Part shown: positions 35,975 to 45,336 of the stretch, piece after piece | How the letters are laid out: every line of letters begins with the position of its first letter | How positions within the stretch are numbered: position 1 is the stretch's first letter | DNA from: Candidatus Gastranaerophilales bacterium | Lineage (GTDB): Bacteria > Cyanobacteriota > Vampirovibrionia > Gastranaerophilales > Gastranaerophilaceae | Assembly (NCBI GenBank): GCA_944324255.1 | Contig: CALUVM010000008.1 | Location: forward strand, 1 to 64,000 | Length of the DNA: 64,000 bases | Direction: 5' to 3' | Program-made: the position numbers and the translations under genes | The notes under the pieces: generated by a model | What the model was told of the DNA's origin: nothing | Seen by the model: only the letters and a program-made list of their open reading frames with translations | Database searches by the model: none

Positions 35975-36625
35975 ATGAAAAATCAGGAGAAAGAGTCTAA
36001 AGTTCTTTATATAACTCATAGTGCAGAGTTATTAATATGGCTTTTTGTTCTATTTATAATTTTGGCTCTTTTTATTCTCGGGTTTTATTTCAAAGAGAAA
36101 AGTGATGAAAATGATTATCAAATCTTTCTTGATGATGTAGACGGCTTAATTGTAGGTTCTCCAGTCAGGATGATGGGGATTGAAGTCGGGCATGTTACAA
36201 AAATAAAGCCGACAAATGATGAGGTTTATGTAAAATTTGTGCTAACAAATCCGGAGGTTTATATTCCGCAGGGTACGGTTGTAACTGTTGAATTTAGCGG
36301 AATGGCAGGTTCAAAATCTCTTGAGCTGTATCTTCCGGAAGATGAAGAGCTTGCTGACCCGTCGACCTCCCTTCTTGTTGTAATGCCCCCTAAGCGTTTG
36401 CATGATGCAGTCGGACTTTTGAATGATATGTATAATAAGCTTATGACAATTATTTATTCAGCATCATCTTTTAGTAATAAGGTTAATCTTCTAAATCTGG
36501 ATTTTGGTAAAGGTGCTGATGTAGAAGAATTTTTAAACTACTCAAACGAACTAATTGATGAATCTCAGGAAAGGATGTCAAAATTAGGTGATAAATTGGA
36601 AAGCAGGCAGAAAAATGGAAAATAA
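35975..36625 (+). CDS. MCE/MlaD-family protein
   Basis: 216 residues: an N-terminal cytoplasmic tail, one membrane helix (LLIWLFVLFIILALFILGFYF, about 23-43), and an MCE domain (YQIFLDDVDGLIVGSPVRMMGIEVGHVTKI). In other bacteria such proteins form rings in phospholipid transport across the periplasm. The MlaE permease and MlaF ATPase are not nearby. A TATAAT at 35960-35965 lies 9 bases before the ATG, and no Shine-Dalgarno sequence is seen. The downstream upp gene overlaps it by 11 bases. Confidence 0.85.
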   Translation: MKNQEKESKVLYITHSAELLIWLFVLFIILALFILGFYFKEKSDENDYQIFLDDVDGLIVGSPVRMMGIEVGHVTKIKPTNDEVYVKFVLTNPEVYIPQGTVVTVEFSGMAGSKSLELYLPEDEELADPSTSLLVVMPPKRLHDAVGLLNDMYNKLMTIIYSASSFSNKVNLLNLDFGKGADVEEFLNYSNELIDESQERMSKLGDKLESRQKNGK

Positions 36626-37271
36626 TTATAAGAATTTGGAAGTTATCTCTAATCCGATTGTTAATCAAAGTTTATGTATAATGCGAAATAAAAATACCGA
36701 TACGGAAGGTGTTCGGCTTGCGGCAAGAAAGCTTACCAGAATATTATTATACGAGGCTACCAAAAATCTTCCGCAGACAGATGTTGAGATTGAAACACCA
36801 CTTACCGTATTCACGACAAAGACAATTGATTCGGATATAAAAATTATAATTTCTCCGATTCTCAGAGCAGGCTTAATTTTTACGGATGAAGCCGTTGATA
36901 TTCTTCCGCAGGCAGCTATAAGACATATAGGTATGTATAGGGATGAAAAGACTCTAAAACCTGTATGGTATTATAACAAAGTCCCAATGCCTGTTGAGGA
37001 TCCGGTTAAATACTATGTTTATATAACAGACCCGATGCTGGCTACCGGAAATTCTTTGATTGAAGCTATAAGATTGTATACCGAAAAAGGCATACCGCAA
37101 AAGAATATTTGCTGTGTATGTATGATTTCTGCGCCTCAAGGTATTCAGGCAGTATTTGAACAATTTCCTGACATAAAATTAATAGTAGCGGCAGTCGATT
37201 CACATTTGAATGAAAAAGGCTATATCGTACCCGGCATGGGAGATGCGGGGGATAGAATCTTCAATACATAA
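36615..37271 (+). CDS. upp: Uracil phosphoribosyltransferase
   Basis: Salvages uracil to UMP using PRPP. The 218 residues have the PRTase PRPP loop as YITDPMLATGNSLIEA (about 127-142) and the uracil-specific C-terminal PGMGDAGDR. IISPILRAGLIF near 80 is also typical. I chose the ATG at 36615 (MENNYKNLEVI), which matches the normal N-terminus; an upstream in-frame start would give a longer overlap with the MCE gene. Confidence 0.95.
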   Translation: MENNYKNLEVISNPIVNQSLCIMRNKNTDTEGVRLAARKLTRILLYEATKNLPQTDVEIETPLTVFTTKTIDSDIKIIISPILRAGLIFTDEAVDILPQAAIRHIGMYRDEKTLKPVWYYNKVPMPVEDPVKYYVYITDPMLATGNSLIEAIRLYTEKGIPQKNICCVCMISAPQGIQAVFEQFPDIKLIVAAVDSHLNEKGYIVPGMGDAGDRIFNT

Positions 37272-37356
37272 GCTTGTAGAATTGTAAATTTATGTAAAAA
37301 TTTATGATTGGAAAATATGTTAAATTTCCCGGCGGGATTAGTAGTATGATAGATAT

Positions 37357-37584
37357 ATGAACGAATTATACGAAAATTTATTAACCGCACGAGAAAGAGA
37401 AGTCTTATTTTTGCTGATGAAAGGTATAAGCAAGCCGATGATAGCTGAAAAATTATCGATTTCTATTCATACTGTAAAATATCATATCGAAAGTATTTAC
37501 AGAAAATTCTCTGTTAATAATAAGGTTCAAGCAGCTATTTTTGCAGCATCAAAGGGTATAATTTCTATTGAAGAAGTTATTTAA
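37357..37584 (+). CDS. Single-domain LuxR/GerE-type DNA-binding protein
   Basis: 75 residues, essentially only a GerE helix-turn-helix (LTAREREVLFLLMKGIS, then IAEKLSISIHTVKYHIESIYRKFSV). There is no receiver or sensor domain, as in the small LuxR regulators. TATGAT at 37345-37350 is 6 bases before the ATG and no ribosome site is visible, so a leaderless mRNA is likely. Target genes are unknown. The stop codon overlaps the convergent LOG gene by 8 bases. Confidence 0.88.
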   Translation: MNELYENLLTAREREVLFLLMKGISKPMIAEKLSISIHTVKYHIESIYRKFSVNNKVQAAIFAASKGIISIEEVI

Positions 37585-38167
37585 CCGCAAATTTTGAACC
37601 GATTTCTACAGGAGTGTAGTTTTTAAGGTAATTTATTGCATCATCCGGCGTTTGAGCTATATAATAAAGTTTTCTGGCATTATCATTGGCGAATCTTAAC
37701 TCAATTGTACTTTCAAAAAATTCAATTAATTTGTTATAGAAACCGGAGGTATTAAGGAAAATAACGGGCTTATTATTATAACCGAGCTGCTTTTGTACAA
37801 TCATTTCTGAAACTTCTTCTAATGTCCCAAAACCGCCCGGAATTGCTATAATAGCATCAGAAAGGGCATCCATTTTAGCTTTTCTCTCTCTCATTCCGTC
37901 TGTAAGATGAAATTCCGTGCAGTCATCAGGGTTAGCAAATCCCATATTGGCAAGTTTTTCCGGCATGATTCCGATTAATTTCCCGCCGGATTCTTTTACA
38001 GCTCCGGCGCAGGCATACATAAGTCCTCTTCTACTACCTCCGTATACAATATTCATTCCGGCCTGTCCCATTAATAATCCGAGTTCACGTGCTGCAAGAT
38101 AAAATTTTTCATCCAAATCATTTGATGAGGAAGCAAAAACACATATATTTTTAATTCCGTTAGTCAA
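37577..38167 (-). CDS. LOG-family phosphoribohydrolase (TIGR00730-type Rossmann fold)
   Basis: 196 residues. The family motif PGGFGTLEEVSE (about 106-117) binds the phosphate and supplies catalytic Glu. GMNIVYGGSRRGLM comes earlier. Members hydrolyse nucleotide 5'-monophosphates to base and ribose 5-phosphate. The start is probably TTG at 38167, placed 5 bases after GGAGG and inside the stop region of the prepilin gene, giving translational coupling. An in-frame TTG at 38179 is the alternative. Confidence 0.87.
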   Translation of the reverse strand: MTNGIKNICVFASSSNDLDEKFYLAARELGLLMGQAGMNIVYGGSRRGLMYACAGAVKESGGKLIGIMPEKLANMGFANPDDCTEFHLTDGMRERKAKMDALSDAIIAIPGGFGTLEEVSEMIVQKQLGYNNKPVIFLNTSGFYNKLIEFFESTIELRFANDNARKLYYIAQTPDDAINYLKNYTPVEIGSKFAVK

Positions 38168-38741
38168 AGTTTCCTCCAATCAGGTAATAGTTTGAGCAGC
38201 TTAATCCGGTTCCGTTTTTGGAACAGTCTTCTCTCTGGTCTTTTACAGAATCTCCTTTGCCGAATGGTTCAAATTTATCAGGATAAATATTCAGTCCAAA
38301 AACATCTTTTCCCCAGATGTTTGGTTTTTTTGACCCGTTAACGTCATACATAATATAGCCTATTAAGTTATTCTCTTCCGGCTCTGGAAATATTTTTGCG
38401 GCATAGACTGCACCTGAATATGTTGCTTTATAATTTTCAAATATATAGTTTTTATCAGGCAGACTTCCGTTAAGATAAGTGATTCTGTATGCCGGAATAC
38501 CGGTTTTTGTTTCATTATCCATTATTGAGAAAAAAGTTTCACCAAAATCAGTATGATTTTCATCCATACGGTTTTTCAAAGAGTAGTAAATATTAGAAAA
38601 ATCGGATTGGACATTTCTCCATCTTGAAGTATTTTTAGCCTGAATTGTATCATCCAATGACAATGGTGCAACAAGTATTGCAACAATCATAAAGATTACA
38701 AACAGGATAGATACTTCAATAATTGTAAATCCTTTTTTCAT
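38160..38741 (-). CDS. Type IV prepilin-like protein
   Basis: 193 residues beginning MKKGFTIIEVSILFVIF. The G/F cleavage site, Glu at +5 and hydrophobic helix are those of type IV pilins and type II pseudopilins. The remainder (ENYKATYSGAVYAAKIF, NSKDQREDCSKN-type C-terminal loop with two Cys near SKNGTGLSCS) fits a minor pilin. No pilus assembly genes lie nearby. It overlaps the LOG gene. The ATG at 38741 is preferred over a TTG two codons upstream. Confidence 0.85.
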   Translation of the reverse strand: MKKGFTIIEVSILFVIFMIVAILVAPLSLDDTIQAKNTSRWRNVQSDFSNIYYSLKNRMDENHTDFGETFFSIMDNETKTGIPAYRITYLNGSLPDKNYIFENYKATYSGAVYAAKIFPEPEENNLIGYIMYDVNGSKKPNIWGKDVFGLNIYPDKFEPFGKGDSVKDQREDCSKNGTGLSCSNYYLIGGNFD

Positions 38742-38762
38742 ATACAAACCTCTCTTAACTTC

Positions 38763-39617
38763 TTATGATTGAGCCATATCAAGGCGTTTCTTTTCCTTGA
38801 TGAGTGTATCGTAAATCCATTCCGGAACAAAGTTTTTCCCCAGAATAATTTGTCCGTTCATAATATTTGGTGCGTGGAAGTCGGAACCGCCGGTAACAAT
38901 TAGTCCGAGATTTTCTGCCATGGATGAGAAATATTCAACTATAGCCGGAGAATGTTTTCTATGGTATGCTTCAATTCCCAAAAGTCCGCAATTCATAAGA
39001 TCTTTTATGAGTTTTTCCGCAATATCAATATCATACGGATGTGCTATTACAGGTATTCCGCCCGAATCATATATAACTTCTACCGCATCAAAAGGGGATA
39101 CGGTTTTTCTCTCTACATAAACCGGTGAAGCCCTATGGATATATTTGCTGTATGCTTCCATAACGTTGCTTGTTCCGCCCGCATTGGTAATAGCTTTTGC
39201 AATATGCGGACGTCCGATACTTCCGCCTTCGGCAACCATATTTTTTACGTCTTCAAACTGAATCTTTATTCCTTCTTTTTTGTTTAGAAGAGCCAGAATT
39301 TCTTTTGTTTGCTTGATACGTGCCTGCTGCTGGACTTTTAGCAAGTTTTTAAAATCACTTTTGGTTACATCCGGAAAATATCCTAAAATATGGACTTCAT
39401 ATTCTTTGTAAAGAGTATTAACTTCAATACCTTGTATAACTTTCAAGTTGACTTCTTTGGTTTTTAGATAATCAAGAGCAACATTGTAAGACAGGACATT
39501 ATCATGATCCGTAAGCGATATTGCTTGCAGACCGGCTTCCAATGCCAAATCAACGATTTTTTCAGGCGAAAAAACCCCGTCTGAATAGTATGTATGGATG
39601 TGGTAATCACCTTTCAT
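38763..39617 (-). CDS. PHP-domain metal-dependent phosphoesterase
   Basis: 284 residues. Metal-binding motifs are DYHIHTYYSDG (3-13), LTDHDN (36-41), QGIEVNT near 62, GRPHIA near 140, IPVIAHPYD near 196 and VTGGSDFHAP near 244. This is the YciV/TrpH-like branch, whose members act as nucleotide or RNA 5'-phosphatases or exonucleases. The ribosome site GGAGGTG precedes the ATG. It follows ymdB by 15 bases and probably shares its transcript, suggesting a nucleic-acid role. Confidence 0.88.
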   Translation of the reverse strand: MKGDYHIHTYYSDGVFSPEKIVDLALEAGLQAISLTDHDNVLSYNVALDYLKTKEVNLKVIQGIEVNTLYKEYEVHILGYFPDVTKSDFKNLLKVQQQARIKQTKEILALLNKKEGIKIQFEDVKNMVAEGGSIGRPHIAKAITNAGGTSNVMEAYSKYIHRASPVYVERKTVSPFDAVEVIYDSGGIPVIAHPYDIDIAEKLIKDLMNCGLLGIEAYHRKHSPAIVEYFSSMAENLGLIVTGGSDFHAPNIMNGQIILGKNFVPEWIYDTLIKEKKRLDMAQS

Positions 39618-39632
39618 GACCCACCTCCGATA

Positions 39633-40478
39633 TTATCCGCCGGAATCAAGGCTGACCTCCTTTTCATTTTCATTCGTATTAACAATAAAATTAATTCTTT
39701 GTATCTGTGTTGCTTTTGTTCTATCAATAAGAACTTCAACACCATTAATCTGAGCTTCGCTGCTTGCTGCAATTTCATATCTTTCAGGCAGACTGGTTGA
39801 TAATCTTTTAAGCGAGGTCGCAAATTCCATTCCAATAACACTGTTACAGGCTCCGCAGAATCCGGCATCCGTAATATATGCCATTCCGTTTTGAATGGTT
39901 TCATCTGCAGTTTGAACATGGGTGTGTGTTCCAAAGAAACCTTTTATTAGAGCGTTTTCTTGTGTGTTATATTTTTCAGCCAGATATTTTGCAAAGCAAA
40001 TTTTTTCAGCAGTTGCTTCTGCATGGAAATCTATAAAAATACTTTCCACAGCATTTTCTCTAAGTCTTTCAATCTCTAATGCGACAGTTTCCCACGGAGA
40101 ATCAATCGGCGGCATAAATACTCTTCCTAAAACATTAATAACTCCGATTTTATGACCTTTTACTTCAAATATTTGCGAGCCTCTGCCCGGAGTACCTTGC
40201 GGATAGTTTAACGGTCTTATGAGATTTTCGGCTGTTTCTATATAATCGTAGATGTCTTTTTTATCCCAGATATGGTTACCGGAGGTAAAACAATTAATAC
40301 CGGAAGAATTTAAATCTTCATAATTCTTCTTTGTGAGCCCGAATCCGTGAGATGCATTTTCTATATTAGCAATAACAAAATCCTGTTTTTTATCTAAAGA
40401 GTTCAGGTAAGATTTTACGGCAGACCTTCCGGGTCTGCCAGTAATATCTCCGAAAAATAATATCTTTATTGTTTCCAT
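39633..40478 (-). CDS. ymdB: YmdB-family metallophosphoesterase
   Basis: 281 residues of the TIGR00282/YmdB family, 2',3'-cyclic-nucleotide phosphodiesterases in Bacillus. Motifs are LFFGDITGRPGR (8-19), NIENASHG (39-46), SGNHIWDKK (66-74) and DFHAEATAEK near 149, with GTHTHVQTAD near 182. The gene lies 43 bases downstream of rny, a pairing known from Firmicutes and others where both act in RNA turnover. The start is the ATG at 40478. Confidence 0.93.
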   Translation of the reverse strand: METIKILFFGDITGRPGRSAVKSYLNSLDKKQDFVIANIENASHGFGLTKKNYEDLNSSGINCFTSGNHIWDKKDIYDYIETAENLIRPLNYPQGTPGRGSQIFEVKGHKIGVINVLGRVFMPPIDSPWETVALEIERLRENAVESIFIDFHAEATAEKICFAKYLAEKYNTQENALIKGFFGTHTHVQTADETIQNGMAYITDAGFCGACNSVIGMEFATSLKRLSTSLPERYEIAASSEAQINGVEVLIDRTKATQIQRINFIVNTNENEKEVSLDSGG

Positions 40479-40521
40479 ACCAAAACTCTAAATTTTTTGC
40501 AAAGGAGTTTATACCCTTTGC

Positions 40522-42042
40522 CTATTTTGCGATTTCTGTAGTTCTGAATTCTCTTACAACCGTAACTTTTATTTGTCCCGGGTAATCGAGCTCATCTTCT
40601 ATTTTCTTTGCAATATCTCTTGCAAGTTTTTGGGAAGCCAAATCGTCAAACATTTCAGATTGAACAATAACCCGCACTTCTCTTCCTGCCTGAACGGCAA
40701 AGGATTGTTTGATGCCTTCGTAGCTGTTAACTATTTCTTCAATTTTCTGTAAACGTTTGATATAAATTTCAAGGGTATCTCTTCTTGCTCCCGGTCTGCC
40801 GGCTGAGATTGCATCAGCAAGTTTAACAAGAACTGCCTCTATTGTGTTTGCGGTAACGTCATCATGGTGAGCTTCTATTGCATGAATAACTTCCGGTTTT
40901 TCGCCGTAACGGGTTGCAAGCTCAACTCCTAATTGGATATGTGTGCCTTCCTGAGTCTGGTCAACAGCTTTTCCTATATCGTGGAGAAGCCCTGCTCTTT
41001 TGGCAACATTAACATTTGCTCCGAGTTCGGCAGCGAGCATTCCTGCTATATGACCCACTTCAAGAGAATGTTTAAGGACGTTTTGTCCGTAACTTGTTCT
41101 GTAATATAAACGTCCGAGGTTTTTAATAAGTTCTTTATTTAACCCCATAACTCCCATATCTACAGCGGCATTTTCGCCTTCTTTCATTATTTTCTGCTCA
41201 ACTTCTTCTCTTGATTTTTCAACAGTTTCTTCTATTCTTACCGGATGGATTCTGCCGTCCTGTATAAGTTTTTCGAGAGCGATTTTTGCAATTTCTCTTC
41301 TTACAGGGTCAAAGGATGAAAGTACAACAGCTTCCGGAGTATCATCAATAATTAAGTCAACACCGGTAAGAGTTTCAAGTGTTCTGATATTACGCCCTTC
41401 TCTTCCGATTATTCTTCCTTTCATTTCATCATTAGGAAGTGAAACAACAGAAACTGTAGATTCTACAACCTGTTCCATCATACATCTTTGCATTGTTGTA
41501 GAAAGAATTTCCTTTGCTTTTTCAAGAGAAGTTTCTCTGATTTTTGCTTCGTTCTCTCTTATTAATTGAAGCTGTTCCTGAGCAAGATCGCTTTTTAATT
41601 GTTCCATCAGCATTTTTTTAGCTTCTTCTGCTGACATCCCTGCTATTCTTTCTAATTCAAGGGTTCTTTTTTGAACTATTTCATCAAGAAAATCTTCTTT
41701 TTCAATAAGCTGGTCTTTCATTTTATCCAGTTCAACTTCTTTATCTGTTATTTCTTGAAGTTTTGTTTCAATTTGGTCTTCACGTTTTGAAAGTTTGTTC
41801 TCTATTGCGGCGAATTCTCTTCTTCGTTCTCTTTCGTCTTCATTAAGCTGTTCTCTTTCGTTATGAAGAGCTTCTTTTGCCTTAATCATTGCTTCTTTGT
41901 GTATGATAGCTTCTTTTTCCTGCAAGTCTTTCATACTTTGTTCGGTTTGCAGCATAAGATTTTTGTACTTAACTCTTTGCACTGCAATGACAGCAGCCAG
42001 TATAACCAATACAATAACTGCAACGGTCAGTAATGCACTCAT
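40522..42042 (-). CDS. rny: Ribonuclease Y
   Basis: A membrane-anchored endoribonuclease that starts mRNA decay. The 506 residues comprise an N-terminal helix ([18 protein letters not shown]), a long coiled coil to about residue 190, and a KH domain with [15 protein letters not shown]. An HD domain follows ([23 protein letters not shown], then AHHDD). The C-terminal domain ends [12 protein letters not shown]. Full length for the family. The ribosome site AAGGTG is present. The window thus encodes both RNase E/G and RNase Y. Confidence 0.96.
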   Translation of the reverse strand: MSALLTVAVIVLVILAAVIAVQRVKYKNLMLQTEQSMKDLQEKEAIIHKEAMIKAKEALHNEREQLNEDERERRREFAAIENKLSKREDQIETKLQEITDKEVELDKMKDQLIEKEDFLDEIVQKRTLELERIAGMSAEEAKKMLMEQLKSDLAQEQLQLIRENEAKIRETSLEKAKEILSTTMQRCMMEQVVESTVSVVSLPNDEMKGRIIGREGRNIRTLETLTGVDLIIDDTPEAVVLSSFDPVRREIAKIALEKLIQDGRIHPVRIEETVEKSREEVEQKIMKEGENAAVDMGVMGLNKELIKNLGRLYYRTSYGQNVLKHSLEVGHIAGMLAAELGANVNVAKRAGLLHDIGKAVDQTQEGTHIQLGVELATRYGEKPEVIHAIEAHHDDVTANTIEAVLVKLADAISAGRPGARRDTLEIYIKRLQKIEEIVNSYEGIKQSFAVQAGREVRVIVQSEMFDDLASQKLARDIAKKIEDELDYPGQIKVTVVREFRTTEIAK

Positions 42043-42226
42043 TTAGCACCTTTTCCTTTTCTATTTTTTTATATATACACGATATCCGGGTACATATATC
42101 CTACCCGGCAACAGTTATTTTTTAATACTCAGTCTTTTTATCGCATATATTTTCAAAAAATTTTATCTACTACTATGTTTTTATCATACCATATAAAGGA
42201 GTATTTGTACATAAATATTACGAAAG

Positions 42227-42796
42227 TTAAGATTTAATCTTAATTGCGCCCCAGGCTCTTATATAGCCTTTTTCATAAAAAATGAGATAGTATCCGCCTT
42301 CTTTAATATATTCTATAGAAGCTTCCATATGGATATAATTTTTTTCTGGTAAAGTTGCACCGGTTTGAGCATATTTTTTCTCAATAATATCGTTGAATCT
42401 TTTTTTACGTCTTTCCGCACGTTCTTGTCTGCGGACTTCTTTTGCTTCTGCTTTTGTTAATTCTCTGGTTTTATCTCTGTATTTTTTTAATTCTTCTTCG
42501 TTTTCTGCGAGTTTAAAAACAGGAATAACTGCAATAAGGTTTTTGGACTCTGTAATATATAAGAACTCTCTATCGTTTGATAAGGCAAGTTCATAATGAC
42601 CCGGTTTAATAAAATTCCCGTTATAGTCAGGTATATAGTCTTTAATTGTTAAAGTCGGCTGTTCATCTGAGGGTATGGAATATCTGTAAATGCTGTCTTG
42701 TCCTGCCGTAACCCCTGATGGTATTGCAGGGTATGGCGCACACGGTGCAAGATAATCAATATCTCTGAGTGCCGGTGTTACAATTCCGTCTATCAT
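42227..42796 (-). CDS. Hypothetical protein downstream of rnpA
   Basis: 189 residues with a 4-base overlap with rnpA (ATGA), so translationally coupled. The N-terminal half is neutral. Residues about 105-140 are a highly charged helix (KAEAKEVRRQERAERRKKRFND), and the end reads EASIEYIKEGGYYLIFYEKG. No signal peptide or membrane segment, and I do not recognise the family. The place is where yidD often follows rnpA, but the sequence is not YidD. Confidence 0.75.
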   Translation of the reverse strand: MIDGIVTPALRDIDYLAPCAPYPAIPSGVTAGQDSIYRYSIPSDEQPTLTIKDYIPDYNGNFIKPGHYELALSNDREFLYITESKNLIAVIPVFKLAENEEELKKYRDKTRELTKAEAKEVRRQERAERRKKRFNDIIEKKYAQTGATLPEKNYIHMEASIEYIKEGGYYLIFYEKGYIRAWGAIKIKS

Positions 42797-43137
42797 AGTA
42801 AACCTATAAGTTTTTTTATTCCCGAATCAACTTCCGAAAAGTTTTTATTTAAAACCTTCGACGATGCAGCAAAGATTACAGATATATAATTTGAAGGGAA
42901 GCTGTTTTCTTTTATATAAAGTCTTACGGATTCTCTCATGAGTCTTTTTATCCGGTTTCTTTTAACGGCTCTCTTGTGGATTTTTTTGCTTACAACAAAA
43001 CCGATTTTAGCAGGAGTTTCAGAATCTTTTTTCTTTCCGCAAAACATTGTAATTCCATCTCTGTGGAATGAAACACCGGTTCTGTAAGTTGCATTAAAGG
43101 CACTGCGTTTTTTAAGTCTGTATTCTTGTTTCAGCAT
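42793..43137 (-). CDS. rnpA: Ribonuclease P protein component
   Basis: 114 residues, basic. The RNase P signature KIHKRAVKRNRIKRLMRE (about 52-69) is intact, and the N-terminus KKRSAFNATYRTG is typical. It assists the catalytic RNA in removing 5' leaders of tRNA. rpmH, which usually precedes it, is not visible. A promoter with TTTACA (43167-43172), a 17-base spacer and TAGTAT (43144-43149) ends 6 bases before the ATG, with no Shine-Dalgarno sequence. Confidence 0.93.
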   Translation of the reverse strand: MLKQEYRLKKRSAFNATYRTGVSFHRDGITMFCGKKKDSETPAKIGFVVSKKIHKRAVKRNRIKRLMRESVRLYIKENSFPSNYISVIFAASSKVLNKNFSEVDSGIKKLIGLL

Positions 43138-43172
43138 ACTAAAATACTAGCTTAAGAAGCGGGTTTTGTAAA
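43138..43172 (-). promoter_or_regulatory. Promoter of rnpA, probably leaderless
   Basis: On the minus strand TTTACA is followed after exactly 17 bases by TAGTAT, then 6 bases (TTTAGT) and the rnpA ATG. Transcription would start at or next to the A of the start codon. Confidence 0.65.
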
Positions 43173-43220
43173 TATTAGGGAACGGTGATTTGGTAGGTGA
43201 AAACGAAAACGATAGAAAAT

Positions 43221-43343
43221 ATGGCAGCAATCCTGCAATGGTTAAATGGGTGCAAAGATTTTTCCCAAAAACGTAGTTTTAAAATACAACTATTTCGTAA
43301 GTAGTATTATATAATCAGGAGGGTGCTTACCTCCTGATTTTTT
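43221..43343 (+). other. Possible small transcript: 27-codon frame followed by a terminator
   Basis: A 27-codon frame (43221-43304; starts MAAILQWLNGCK) ends 8 bases before a strong terminator: AATCAGGAGG (43313-43322) pairs with CCTCCTGATT (43330-43339), followed by a T run. No gene on the plus strand otherwise needs this terminator. There is no clear ribosome site or promoter, so it may be a small RNA rather than a peptide gene. The rest of 43138-43455 shows no further feature beyond the rnpA promoter. Confidence 0.4.
43313..43343 (+). terminator. Rho-independent terminator
   Basis: A 10-bp perfect stem (43313-43322 with 43330-43339), 7-base loop and following T run, lying between rnpA and the P-ATPase gene. 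Confidence 0.85.
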
Positions 43344-43455
43344 ATATTCATTATGCAGATTGTGGCTCGTATATGTATGCTTAAAGGAGTGATGTTGAGC
43401 CGGATTTAGAATTGGCTTACTTCTATAGATTTTGGAGTATGTCAAAAGTTTCGGA

Positions 43456-45321
43456 CTAAACTTTTAAAGCTCTTAGAGAATTTAATACTGCAAGAAGGGT
43501 TACACCGACATCTGCAAAAACAGCTCCCCACATTGTCATAAAGCCGAAAGCTCCGAGAAGCAGAAATAAAATTTTTACACCAATTGCAAAAACAATATTT
43601 TGTTTAACAATTCTCATTGTTTTTTTAGCGATACAAACAGCATCATAGATTTTTGAGGGCTTGTCATCCATAATAACAATATCAGCTGCTTCAATAGCCG
43701 CATCCGAGCCTAATCCGCCCATTGCTATTCCAATATCTGCTCTTGTAAGAACAGGTGCATCATTAATTCCGTCACCTGCAAAAATTACGGAGCCTTTTTT
43801 AGATAAAATAATTTCTTCAAGTTTTGTAACTTTATCTTCCGGTAAAAGTGATGAATAGAACTCATCTATATCAAGTTCTTCTGCCGTGTGAGAAGCACTT
43901 TCTTTATTATCTCCCGTAAGCATAACAATTTTGGCAAACTTTTTAAGCTTCTTTATTGCACTGAATGAATCTTCTTTTATCTCGTCAGAGATAACAATAG
44001 AGCCTAAATATTTTCCACCTTTAACTATATTTACAACAGTTCCGTTGAAGTTTTGTACCGAAGAGTTGTTTTCAATATTTACCCCTGCCCCCGTATTTAC
44101 CCCTGCCCCTGGATTTACCCCCATATTTACCCCACCGGCAAGGACTGTTACTCCGTCAATTTCAACGCAAACTCCTTTGCCTGCAATTTCGTGCGGGTTA
44201 GAAATTCTGGACTCGTCAATCTCTTTTCCCCAGGCTTCTTTTATGGATAGAGCAATAGGGTGGTTAGAAAAATATTCTGCATAAGCTGCTGTTTCAAGAA
44301 GTTCATTTTCGTCAACTCCGCAGGCAGGAGAAAGTTTAGTTACCTTAAAGACTCCTTTAGTGAGAGTCCCTGTTTTGTCAAAGACTATGGCATAAGGCTT
44401 GGAAAGAAGTTCCAGATAACTGCTTCCCTTAACAAGGATTCCTTTTTTAGAAGCCCCTCCGATTCCGGCAAAGAATCCTAAAGGTACAGAGATAACCAAA
44501 GCGCACGGGCAGGAGATAACGAGGAAGGTTAAAGCTCTTTCAAGCCAGATATTAAACACCCCGCCAAAACCCAGAGTCGGAATTAAAACCAGAGCAAGAG
44601 CCATTATAACAACTACCGGAGTATAAATACGGGCAAATCTTGTTATAAAGTTTTCTGTTCTTGTTTTCTTAGATGCCGCATGTTCTACAAGCTCCAGAAT
44701 TTTTGAAACCGTTGATTCTCTAAAGAGTTTGGTTACACGAATTTTCAAAACTCCGTTTTTATTAATACATCCGCTGAGTACATTATCTCCTGTTTTTATA
44801 TTTACGGGAACGGATTCTCCGGTGAGGGCAGAAGTGTCGACAGAGGCATTTCCTTCTTCTACGATTCCGTCAAGCGGAATCTTTTCTCCTGTTTTTACAA
44901 GAATAATATCTCCTATATTGACTTTATCAGGAGAAACTTTTATATATTTACCCTCTTTTTCAAGGTTCGCATAGTCAGGTCTTATATCCATAAGTGCGGA
45001 GATTGATTTCTTAGACTTATGTACGGCTCTATGCTGTAAATATTCTCCTATCTGATAAAGTATCATAACCATAACGGCTTCCGGATACTCTTTTATCCCG
45101 ATAGCTCCAAGAGTAGCAAGCCCCATTAAAAAGTTCTCGTCAAAAACCTGTCCTTTAATAATATTCTTTAAAGCTGTGAGCAGAACATCATATCCGGCAA
45201 TAAGATAGGCCGTTAAGAATAAAATTGTATTATGCATAGTCCAGGCAATTGAGAATACGACAATGGCAAGCCCTATTCTTATCAGCGGATTTGATTTGTG
45301 TTCGTGATGATGTTCGCACAT
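43456..45321 (-). CDS. Heavy-metal-exporting P-type ATPase, Zn/Cd/Pb type
   Basis: 621 residues, an inner-membrane metal pump of class IB-2 (ZntA/CadA). The N-terminus is short and His-rich (MCEHHHEHKS) with no CxxC metal-binding domain. Motifs are ALTGESVPV, SCPCALVISV in the transport helix, DKTGTLTKG with the phosphorylated Asp, NHPIALSI, and GDGINDAPVL. The last helices hold Lys (VGVKILF) and ADVG, which fit the Zn/Cd type. Within the nucleotide-binding domain is a tandem repeat, MGVNPGAGVNTGAGVN, encoded by 18-base units. Divergent arsR-type gene and operators lie upstream. Ribosome site GAGGTAA. Confidence 0.93.
   Translation of the reverse strand: MCEHHHEHKSNPLIRIGLAIVVFSIAWTMHNTILFLTAYLIAGYDVLLTALKNIIKGQVFDENFLMGLATLGAIGIKEYPEAVMVMILYQIGEYLQHRAVHKSKKSISALMDIRPDYANLEKEGKYIKVSPDKVNIGDIILVKTGEKIPLDGIVEEGNASVDTSALTGESVPVNIKTGDNVLSGCINKNGVLKIRVTKLFRESTVSKILELVEHAASKKTRTENFITRFARIYTPVVVIMALALVLIPTLGFGGVFNIWLERALTFLVISCPCALVISVPLGFFAGIGGASKKGILVKGSSYLELLSKPYAIVFDKTGTLTKGVFKVTKLSPACGVDENELLETAAYAEYFSNHPIALSIKEAWGKEIDESRISNPHEIAGKGVCVEIDGVTVLAGGVNMGVNPGAGVNTGAGVNIENNSSVQNFNGTVVNIVKGGKYLGSIVISDEIKEDSFSAIKKLKKFAKIVMLTGDNKESASHTAEELDIDEFYSSLLPEDKVTKLEEIILSKKGSVIFAGDGINDAPVLTRADIGIAMGGLGSDAAIEAADIVIMDDKPSKIYDAVCIAKKTMRIVKQNIVFAIGVKILFLLLGAFGFMTMWGAVFADVGVTLLAVLNSLRALKV
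44077..44133. repeat. 18-base tandem repeat inside the P-type ATPase gene
   Basis: On the plus strand the units read ATTTACCCCTGCCCCCGT, then ATTTACCCCTGCCCCTGG, a shortened 12-base unit and a 9-base end. The reading frame is kept. The pattern suggests slippage expansion in the nucleotide-binding domain. Confidence 0.8.
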
Positions 45322-45336
45322 ATTTTTACCTCATAA

